Below, in pieces: positions 7,303-12,282 of a DNA stretch of 12,282 nt. The DNA is from Stenotrophomonas maltophilia. GTDB lineage: Bacteria; Pseudomonadota; Gammaproteobacteria; Xanthomonadales; Xanthomonadaceae. Below the pieces are notes generated by a model. That model was not told where the DNA came from. It searched no databases and was given only the letters and a program-made list of their open reading frames with translations. The DNA is taken from contig DJBL01000118.1 of the NCBI GenBank assembly GCA_002435595.1, positions 892 through 13,173 of the forward strand, given 5' to 3'. Position 1 is the first letter of the stretch. The number at the start of each line of letters is the position of its first letter. The translations under genes were made by a program, and so were the position numbers.

Positions 7303-8117
7303 TGAAAGGGACGATGTGGCACCCCAAGGGTGCGTGGGCAGGGATGCTGGTGCTTGGGCTGGCCGGGTGCGCGGCCCAGAATCACGGCGAAGCGGCGGCC
7401 GCTGCGGGCAGCGCCGGTGCCCTGGCCTCGCCGGAAGGGGCGATGCTGGCCTACGAGCATGATCTGGACATCACCCTGGACGCCGCCGGCATCGCGCCGC
7501 GCGTGAAGCAGATCGCCGAGGCGTGCCAGTCCGCGCGCTTCGGTGACTGCGCGGTCCTGCAGGTGGGCCAGCAGGGGGGCGAATACCCCAGCGGGTCGGT
7601 AAAGGTACGGATCGCGCCCAAGGGGGTTGAGCCGCTGATCGGCCTGGCCGGGCAGGGCGGTGAGATTGCCTCGCGCAACACCCACGCCGAGGACCTGGCC
7701 CAGCAGGTGGCCGATACCGCGCTGACCAAGGCACGCCTGCAGAAGGAACACGAGCGTCTGCTGGCCTACCAGGACAGCAAGGACATCAAGCTGGCCGACC
7801 TGCTCACCATCACCCAGCGCCTGTCGGAAATCGAGGCCGGGGTGGAGCAGGCCAACAAGGAAGCGGCCCAGCAGCACCGCCGTATCGACACGCAGTTGGT
7901 GACGATGCAGTTCCATACCCCGTCCGGGCAGCGCAGCCGCAGCCAGATCGGCGAAGCGCTGGGCGAGTCCGGCGCCGTGCTGACCACCAGCGTGGCCTTC
8001 CTGATCCGCGCCGTGTCGGCGTTGCTGCCGTGGGCCGTGGTGGCCTGGCTGTTTGCCTGGATCGGCAGCCTGCTGTGGCGCCGTCGCAAGCGCCGCCTGG
8101 CCGCGCGGGCGGGCTGA
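7302..8117 (+). CDS. DUF4349 domain lipoprotein with C-terminal transmembrane anchor
   Basis: A 271-residue envelope protein of DUF4349 type. The N-terminus ends in lipobox LAGC with Cys23 as the lipidation site. The domain has a coiled-coil-prone helix (about 147-192, ERLLAYQDSKDIKLADLLTI) followed by a beta segment IDTQLVTMQFHT, the usual DUF4349 layout. Cys75 and Cys83 could form a periplasmic disulfide. A hydrophobic helix (about 232-258, FLIRAVSALLPWAVVAWLFAWIGSLLW) precedes a highly basic tail RRRKRR, which should sit in the cytoplasm. The start is the ATG overlapping the GFA stop; the longer open frame upstream runs through the DUF885 start region and is not real. Function unknown. It has no SD of its own at good spacing, consistent with coupling to GFA. 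Confidence 0.85.
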   Translation: MKGTMWHPKGAWAGMLVLGLAGCAAQNHGEAAAAAGSAGALASPEGAMLAYEHDLDITLDAAGIAPRVKQIAEACQSARFGDCAVLQVGQQGGEYPSGSVKVRIAPKGVEPLIGLAGQGGEIASRNTHAEDLAQQVADTALTKARLQKEHERLLAYQDSKDIKLADLLTITQRLSEIEAGVEQANKEAAQQHRRIDTQLVTMQFHTPSGQRSRSQIGEALGESGAVLTTSVAFLIRAVSALLPWAVVAWLFAWIGSLLWRRRKRRLAARAG

Positions 8118-8125
8118 CCCGGCAC

Positions 8126-8159
8126 GGTGCGGTGCGGTGCCGGTCAAGGCCGGCACCGC
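8126..8159. repeat. GGTGC triplet repeat and hairpin in the convergent gap
   Basis: Three tandem copies of GGTGC (8126-8140) run into a 10-bp perfect stem (8134-8143 with 8150-8159, loop TCAAGG). The hairpin lies between convergent genes ending at 8117 (plus) and 8167 (minus), where a bidirectional terminator would be expected. Neither strand has a T-tract, so any intrinsic termination should be weak. Confidence 0.5.
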
Positions 8160-8166
8160 GCGCGGA

Positions 8167-8460
8167 TCAGCCTTCGTCGTGTTCGTATTCGACGAACACA
8201 TCCAGCTCCAGTGCCAGCTCCTGCACGGCATCGCGCACGCGCTGGGCGGTGTAGGCGTTGCCCACCTCCACCTCCAGTTCGTGGATGCCCGGGCCGATGT
8301 CGTCGGAGAGCCCGGCCGAGCTGGAGTCATCGTCGTCCATGTGCGGCATCAGGTCGTCGGTTTCCTCGACGTGCTCGATGCCGTCGATGCTCTGCAACAG
8401 GTCGCTGATGGCACGCGCGTCGTCTTCGCTGCCGGTGATTCGGAGTCGCAACAGGGCCAT
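8167..8460 (-). CDS. Small acidic protein of unknown function, apparent beta-alpha-beta duplication
   Basis: I do not recognise this 97-residue protein. It has about 27 Asp/Glu against five Arg and no Lys, with an acidic linker MDDDDSSSAGLSDD near residues 40-53. The predicted layout is strand (ALLRLRITG), helix (EDDARAISDLLQSI), strand (GIEHVEE), linker, strand (HELEVEVGN), helix (AQRVRDAVQELALEL), strand (VFVEYE). That is two beta-alpha-beta halves, the topology of a ferredoxin-like or ACT-like fold. Support for it being real: good codon-position bias, an ATG with AAGG about 8 nt upstream, and exact placement in the gap between neighbours. It is cytoplasmic, and lies 69 bp downstream of the LysR gene on the same strand, so it may share its transcript. 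Confidence 0.75.
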   Translation of the reverse strand: MALLRLRITGSEDDARAISDLLQSIDGIEHVEETDDLMPHMDDDDSSSAGLSDDIGPGIHELEVEVGNAYTAQRVRDAVQELALELDVFVEYEHDEG

Positions 8461-8529
8461 GGAATGCGCCTTGGGGGAAAGGAACTCCAGCCTAGCCAGC
8501 GCATGGACAAGGGCGGGTGAGGATGGGCG

Positions 8530-9477
8530 CTAGCGCGACGGCGAAGGAGCGGGGCGGCCCAGCAGTTCGTCCGGCAATGCCGGGATCGGCGTGCGCTCGT
8601 CCAGCGCCTCGCGCTTGAGCCAGTCCATGAATGCCAGCGCCGTCGGGCTGAGCGGGCGGTGCTCGGCGTGCACCACGTAGTAGGCGTAGCGCGCCTTCAG
8701 CGCCGGGCCGGGCAACCGCACCAGTTCGTAGCGCTGCAGGTAGGGTTGGGCGATGTGCTTGCGTGCCAGCACCGCCCCGATCCCGTACACCGCTGCGCGC
8801 ATCGCATCGGTGCTGTCGCTGAAGGTATGCAGCGACGGCAGCTCCATGCCGCGCACGCCGGCAGCGCGGAACCAGTCGCGCCAGCCCTGCGGGGACATGT
8901 CGCTGATCAGCGGCAGCGCGGCGATCTGCGCCGGCTCGCGCAGGGCCGATACGCCGGCCAGCGCCGGCGAGGCGACCGGGCACAGTTCGTCGTCCATCAG
9001 GTGGTGCGCGCGCAGGCCCGGCCATTGCCCCAGCCCGTAGCGGATCCCCAGCTCCGGCCCGTTGTCGTCGAAACGGACCAGCTCGGTGCTGGTCTGCAGC
9101 TCGATGCGTACCTGCGGGTGCCGGGCGGTGAACCGGGCCAGCCGCGGCACCAGCCAGCAATAGGACAGCGAGCGGATGGTGGTGATGCGCAGCGGCACGA
9201 TGTCCGCCTGCGGATGCAGGTTGCCGGCCACCGCGTTGAGATCGCCCAGCGCGGCGGCCGCCGCGTCGGCGAGCTGGCGGCCTTCGGCGGTCAGCCGCAC
9301 CCCGCGCGCGTGGCGCTGGAACAGCTGCGCGCCAAGCAGGTCTTCCAGCCTGCGCACATGGTGGCTGACCGCACTGGCGGTGAGGTGCAGTTCCTCGGCG
9401 GCATGGGCGAAGTTCTGGTGCCGCGCGGCGACGGCGAACACCCCCAGCGCGGGCAGCAGGGCGGGGCGCAGGATCAT
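8530..9477 (-). CDS. LysR-type transcriptional regulator (GcvA-like)
   Basis: A 315-residue LysR-type regulator. The winged helix-turn-helix spans about residues 7-65 (LGVFAVAARHQNFAHAAEELHLTASAVSHHVRRLEDLLGAQLF, shown in pieces by the usual FxxAAxxLxLTxSAVSxHVRRLE pattern). The effector-binding domain covers about 93-300, with a GIRYGLGQWPGL segment typical of the GcvA/AmpR-like subgroup. A short Pro/Ser-rich tail ends the protein. It is divergent from an EamA permease with 161 bp between starts, the classic arrangement for a LysR regulator and its target. No Shine-Dalgarno is visible before the ATG at 9477. The effector cannot be inferred. Confidence 0.92.
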   Translation of the reverse strand: MILRPALLPALGVFAVAARHQNFAHAAEELHLTASAVSHHVRRLEDLLGAQLFQRHARGVRLTAEGRQLADAAAAALGDLNAVAGNLHPQADIVPLRITTIRSLSYCWLVPRLARFTARHPQVRIELQTSTELVRFDDNGPELGIRYGLGQWPGLRAHHLMDDELCPVASPALAGVSALREPAQIAALPLISDMSPQGWRDWFRAAGVRGMELPSLHTFSDSTDAMRAAVYGIGAVLARKHIAQPYLQRYELVRLPGPALKARYAYYVVHAEHRPLSPTALAFMDWLKREALDERTPIPALPDELLGRPAPSPSR

Positions 9478-9487
9478 GGTCGAGACC

Positions 9488-9500
9488 CAAATGAGATTTG
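9488..9500. promoter_or_regulatory. AT-rich dyad next to the LysR start, possible operator
   Basis: CAAATGAGATTTG is a perfect 5-bp inverted repeat around GAG, standing out in a GC-rich intergenic region. It begins 10 bp upstream of the LysR ATG, where binding would block the regulator's own expression. It does not strictly fit the T-N11-A LysR consensus, so the call is tentative. An 8-bp palindrome TACCGGTA also lies at 9535-9542. Confidence 0.35.
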
Positions 9501-9638
9501 TGGCTTGCCCGGATACTACGCGCTTGTCGGTCTGTACCGGTAGGCGGATCCTGTGTCCCTGCCCCCCGGAAGTGCCCTCATGTTGCTGCCCACGATCGCT
9601 ATTCAGCCACGCATCTGCCGGTTGCCCGGGGCGCGGCC

Positions 9639-10520
9639 ATGAGCGGCGCGCCGCTGGCCAGTGCGGTGGTCGAACGCGACTGGCGTACCCCGCTTGAACT
9701 CACCGTGCTGGGCGCGATCTGGGGCGGCTCGTTCCTGTTCATGCGCGTGGCGGTGCCCAGCTTCGGCCCATACGCACTGGTGGAAGTGCGGCTGCTGCTG
9801 GGCGCGTTGGTGCTGCTGCCCTTCCTGTGGCAAGCCCGCGCGCAGTTCCCGGCGCGGCGCTGGCTGTGGTTGGCGCCCATCGGCGTCATCAACTCCGCGA
9901 TCCCGTTCGTGTTGTTTGCCTGGGCCGCGCAACGTGCCCCGGCCGCGATCGGCGCGATCTGCAATGCCATGACCGTGCTGTTCGCCGCGCTGATCGCCTT
10001 CCTGTTCTTCGGCGAGAAGATCGGCATGCGCCGCGCCATCGCCCTGCTGGTCGGCTTCGCTGGCGTGGTGGTGCTGGCCACCGCGAAGGTGTCCGGGCTG
10101 AGCATCGGTGCGGCGGTCATCGCCGGCGCGTTGGCGGCGCTGCTGTACGGCCTGGGCGTCAACCTGGTCAAGCGCCACATGACCGGCCTTCCGCCCGCTG
10201 CCTCGGCCGGCGCCACGCTCGGGTGCGCGGCCATCGCGCTGCTGCCGATGGCGCTCACCCACTGGCCGACCACGCCGATCCCCACCGTATCCTGGGCCTG
10301 CGCCATCGCCCTGGGCGTGGTCTGCACGGGCCTGGCCTTCCTGATGTTCTACCGCCTCATCGCCCGCATCGGACCGGCCCGGGCCTCCACCGTCACCTAC
10401 CTGGTGCCGATGTTCGGTGCGCTGTTTGCCTGGCTGTTCCTGGGCGAAGCGGTGACCTGGGCGATGGTGGTGGCCGGTGCGTTGATCCTTGGCAGCGTGG
10501 CCGCGTCGCAGAAGCGGTAG
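9639..10520 (+). CDS. EamA/DMT-superfamily permease (RhaT/YdcZ-like drug/metabolite transporter)
   Basis: A 293-residue inner-membrane permease of the drug/metabolite transporter superfamily, with two EamA repeats and about ten hydrophobic helices. The first repeat starts LTVLGAIWGGSFLFMRVAV (from residue 21) and ends at FLFFGEKIG. The second ends with WLFLGEAVT near residue 270; these FxGE motifs are typical ends of EamA repeats. The ATG at 9639 is preferred over the longer frame from 9498, whose extra residues are not membrane-like and overlap the LysR control region. The SD is weak (GGGG about 10 nt upstream). Divergent transcription from LysR suggests that regulator controls it. It probably exports an amino acid or metabolite, but the substrate is unknown. 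Its stop is only 15 bp from the stop of the convergent isomerase gene. Confidence 0.9.
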   Translation: MSGAPLASAVVERDWRTPLELTVLGAIWGGSFLFMRVAVPSFGPYALVEVRLLLGALVLLPFLWQARAQFPARRWLWLAPIGVINSAIPFVLFAWAAQRAPAAIGAICNAMTVLFAALIAFLFFGEKIGMRRAIALLVGFAGVVVLATAKVSGLSIGAAVIAGALAALLYGLGVNLVKRHMTGLPPAASAGATLGCAAIALLPMALTHWPTTPIPTVSWACAIALGVVCTGLAFLMFYRLIARIGPARASTVTYLVPMFGALFAWLFLGEAVTWAMVVAGALILGSVAASQKR

Positions 10521-10535
10521 GCCGTGCGTGTGCCG

Positions 10536-11438
10536 TTACCTCACCGGCACCGGGATGTTGCACAGGTCGATATGCCCGGCCGGGCGCTTGTAGAAGTCAT
10601 CCACCCGGTTGCGGCGCGCCTCCACCACATCGGCGAACGTCTTCGATTCAGTACGCAGCACTTCGAGCTTCGGCCGCTGCGCCGCCGGCACATCGCTGGC
10701 GCGCTGGATCGACTGGATCGCCGTGCGCTGCGCCGCGTCGGCATAGAAGCCCATCGGGGCCGGCCCACGCGGCAGCGCGCTCAGCAGCTCCATGCCCTGC
10801 AGCACCCGCCCCACCACCGTGATGTTGCGGTCCAGCTGGCGCGGTGACTGCCCCGTCACCACGTACAACTCGGCGCCGATGCTGCTGTCTTCCTCGTTGC
10901 TGCGGCCCGCACCCAGCGTGCCGTAGCAGTGCGCCAGCCAGGTCTTTCCGTCCTGCCGGTCCTGGCCCACCGCGAAACCCTCGACGAAGCCGGTCTGGTC
11001 GGCCCAGCCGTCACGGTCGGGCAGCACGCTTACCTTCAGCCCCTTGCTGTCGCGCTGGAACTCGGCCGGGAGCGTGCGCCTGGCGCTGCCGAGCGGCTTG
11101 GCCTTGGCCGCGTCGTCGGCATCGGCGTCGCCGAACTGCACCACGAAGTTGTCCTGCGCCCGGTAGATGCTCTGGCCATCCCAGAAGTGCTCGTGCGCCA
11201 GGGTCTGGATGTTGGCCACGTGCTGCGGCGCGAATGCCGGGGCCAGCTCGATGATGACCTGGCCCTTGTCCAGGTTCATGTACAGCAGGTTGGCCGGGTC
11301 GGGCGTGCGCCAGTCGCTGGCCGGCGAGGCGTCCAGGATCTGCTGCGGGCTGCGGTAGGGCGTGGCCGCGCTCGCCGCCAGGGGCAGCAGGGCACAGGCC
11401 AGGGCGAGGGCGAGCAGGGCAGGACGACGTGGCGACAT
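10536..11438 (-). CDS. Periplasmic cyclophilin-type peptidylprolyl isomerase
   Basis: A 300-residue exported cyclophilin-type prolyl isomerase. The N-terminus MSPRRPALLALALACALLPLAASA is a clean signal peptide with cleavage expected after Ala24. The cyclophilin domain starts at about residue 50 (YMNLDKGQVIIELAPAFAPQHVANI) and carries the active-site segment YRAQDNFVVQFGD, with Arg93, Phe98 and Gln101 matching the catalytic Arg/Phe/Gln of the family. It continues to GRVLQGMELL, then has a C-terminal extension of about 65 residues. It is longer than minimal PpiA-type enzymes because of that extension and an insert (KAKPLGSARRTLPAEF). Start choice: ATG 11438 rather than GTG 11462, which only adds eight residues before an already complete signal. 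Its role is folding of exported proteins; clients are unknown. Confidence 0.9.
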   Translation of the reverse strand: MSPRRPALLALALACALLPLAASAATPYRSPQQILDASPASDWRTPDPANLLYMNLDKGQVIIELAPAFAPQHVANIQTLAHEHFWDGQSIYRAQDNFVVQFGDADADDAAKAKPLGSARRTLPAEFQRDSKGLKVSVLPDRDGWADQTGFVEGFAVGQDRQDGKTWLAHCYGTLGAGRSNEEDSSIGAELYVVTGQSPRQLDRNITVVGRVLQGMELLSALPRGPAPMGFYADAAQRTAIQSIQRASDVPAAQRPKLEVLRTESKTFADVVEARRNRVDDFYKRPAGHIDLCNIPVPVR

Positions 11439-11583
11439 GGCGGACCCGATCAGGAATGTCACCCGATTCTGCGCGATGCCGGCGCCCGCCCGCCACCCAT
11501 GTCCATCGGCAGCGTGACTAAGGGCACATTCGCTATACCGGACTTCACACTAGTGTTGACTTCAACGTAGTGGAGGACCAGCC
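11439..11583. other. Divergent intergenic region, isomerase / PadR
   Basis: This 145-bp region holds both promoters. For PadR, a -10-like TATACC at 11534-11539 is visible, with GTGACT (11514-11519) at a too-short 14-bp spacing as the nearest -35-like sequence. The PadR start has an excellent GGAGG (11572-11576) at 7 nt. No clear promoter for the isomerase was found. Confidence 0.4.
11547..11572. promoter_or_regulatory. Candidate PadR operator, nested dyads
   Basis: Overlapping symmetric sequences lie between a -10-like box and the PadR start: ACACTAGTGT (11547-11556, perfect palindrome) and GTTGA-CT-TCAAC (11555-11566). A larger imperfect dyad has CACTA..GTTGA on the left matching TCAAC..TAGTG on the right (11548-11572) with one base of offset. 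The right end touches the Shine-Dalgarno. PadR proteins usually repress their own operon from such a site, so autoregulation is likely; direct binding is inferred. Confidence 0.5.
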
Positions 11584-11949
11584 ATGACCGATGACGAGGT
11601 CTACCTGAAGAAGTTCCAGAAAGAGCTGAGCGCAGGCACCGTGTCGCTGGCGATGCTGGCCGTGCTGGCCAAGGCCGGCGAGCCGCTGTACGGCTATCTG
11701 ATCGCCAAGGAGCTGGAGCGGGTCGGCGAGGGCGTGCTCAGCGGCAAGCAGAGCGCGCTCTATCCGGTGCTGCGCAACCTGGAAGGGGCCGGGTTGCTGG
11801 AGAGCCATGTCGAACCGTCGATGGCCGGACCGCCGCGACGCTACTACCGCATCAACGAACGCGGCCGCCAGGTGCTGGAGCAGTGGACCCAGGCCTGGCG
11901 CGCCACCCGAGATTCCGTCGATTCCGTGTTGGAGGGGGTACTGCAATGA
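11584..11949 (+). CDS. PadR family transcriptional regulator
   Basis: A 121-residue PadR-family winged-helix repressor. Hallmarks are SLAMLAVLAKAGEPLYGYLI (from residue 21), the recognition-helix region QSALYPVLRNLEGAGLL, and the wing GPPRRYYRINERGRQVLEQW, followed by a short C-terminal dimerisation helix. The length is typical of the small PadR-s2 type. The start is supported by GGAGG at 7 nt. Its TGA stop overlaps the ATG of the next gene as ATGA, so the two are translationally coupled. PadR next to a HAAS-domain membrane protein is a recurring bacterial arrangement, and control of the operon by a cell-envelope signal is commonly inferred. Confidence 0.93.
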   Translation: MTDDEVYLKKFQKELSAGTVSLAMLAVLAKAGEPLYGYLIAKELERVGEGVLSGKQSALYPVLRNLEGAGLLESHVEPSMAGPPRRYYRINERGRQVLEQWTQAWRATRDSVDSVLEGVLQ

Positions 11950-12282
11950 ACGACCAGACCATGACGGGCAGCGGCCTGCCCACCACCATTCCGCAGTACC
12001 TGGCGCAGTTGCGCGCGGCCCTGCACGACGCCGATCCGGCGATGGTCCAGGATGCCCTGTATGACGCCGAGGAGTACCTGCGCTCGGAACTGGCGGCCCA
12101 GCCCGGGCGCAGCGAGGCCGAGGTGATCGCCGACGTGGCCGGCAGCTACGGCGCGCCGGAAGAGGTAGCCGAGATCTACCGCGAAACCGAGATCACCGTG
12201 AACCGCGCGCTGCGCACGCCGAGCGCCGGGGCCGCACCGTTGCGGCGCGTACCGGTGGTGGCCGGCGCGGCGGCGGTGGCCA
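11946..12282 (+). CDS. HAAS-domain membrane protein (partial, N-terminal 112 residues)
   Basis: The gene runs off the window; 112 codons are visible. Residues about 15-82 (IPQYLAQLRAALHDADPAMV, then DALYDAEEYLRSELAAQPG and SEAEVIADVAGSYGAPEEVAEIY) match the helical HAAS signalling domain found next to PadR regulators. After a Pro/Ala linker, RRVPVVAGAAAVA begins a likely transmembrane segment at the window edge. The missing part probably holds several membrane helices (a 'sensor' or DUF1700-like region), but that cannot be seen here. It is coupled to PadR by a 4-bp ATGA overlap. Confidence 0.8.
   Translation, partial: MNDQTMTGSGLPTTIPQYLAQLRAALHDADPAMVQDALYDAEEYLRSELAAQPGRSEAEVIADVAGSYGAPEEVAEIYRETEITVNRALRTPSAGAAPLRRVPVVAGAAAVA

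Noticed and set aside
8126..8140. Tandem GGTGC repeats as a CRISPR or phase-variation tract
   Set aside because: Only three 5-bp copies, without spacers and outside any coding sequence or promoter; too short to support either reading.
9498..9638. N-terminal extension of the EamA permease
   Set aside because: The 47 extra residues are Cys/Arg/Pro-rich and not membrane-like, and would cover the LysR control region; the internal ATG gives the family's normal length.
1..12282. Defence island, prophage or toxin-antitoxin system
   Set aside because: No integrase, transposase, nuclease-helicase, antitoxin or phage structural gene was seen; composition is uniform along the window.

Overview
This window is a very GC-rich chromosomal segment with strongly G/C-biased third codon positions. 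That bias produces long spurious antisense frames over every real gene. The best taxonomic clue is a perfect GTAG-headed palindrome at 4896-4928 and a cut one at 1-19. Both look like the SMAG (REP-type) elements of Stenotrophomonas. With the gene families present, this points to Stenotrophomonas or a close Xanthomonadaceae relative. The assignment is inferred from sequence style and not from any database match.

Layout, left to right. A VOC/glyoxalase-like gene and a DUF72 (YecE-like) gene form a minus-strand pair with an ATGA stop/start overlap (16-1271). Divergent from them is an exported class C beta-lactamase-fold serine hydrolase (1405-2982) ending in a strong hairpin terminator. Next is a complete ABC exporter half-transporter (3070-4902) whose stop codon lies inside a SMAG palindrome. 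A convergent DUF885 lipoprotein (5036-6844, minus) has its own rho-independent terminator. Divergent from it, a zinc-binding GFA-family protein (6946-7302) overlaps by one base with a DUF4349 lipoprotein that also has a C-terminal membrane anchor (7302-8117). A small, very acidic, unrecognised protein (8167-8460, minus) and a LysR regulator (8530-9477, minus) follow. The LysR gene is divergent from an EamA/DMT-type permease (9639-10520). That permease converges within 15 bp on a periplasmic cyclophilin-type peptidylprolyl isomerase (10536-11438, minus). The window ends with a PadR regulator overlapping the start of a HAAS-domain membrane protein (11584 to beyond 12282), preceded by a dyad that could be the PadR operator.

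Functionally this is ordinary core or soft-core chromosome rich in envelope genes: an exported hydrolase, a lipoprotein hydrolase-like protein, a periplasmic foldase, an exporter and a permease, with two local regulators (LysR and PadR) beside their likely targets. I see no integrase, transposase, tRNA, rRNA, CRISPR array, toxin-antitoxin pair or recognisable defence system. The less ordinary points are the SMAG palindromes that supply stop codons, a -10-like box embedded in a terminator hairpin, the doubly anchored DUF4349 protein, and the acidic 97-residue protein with apparent internal duplication.
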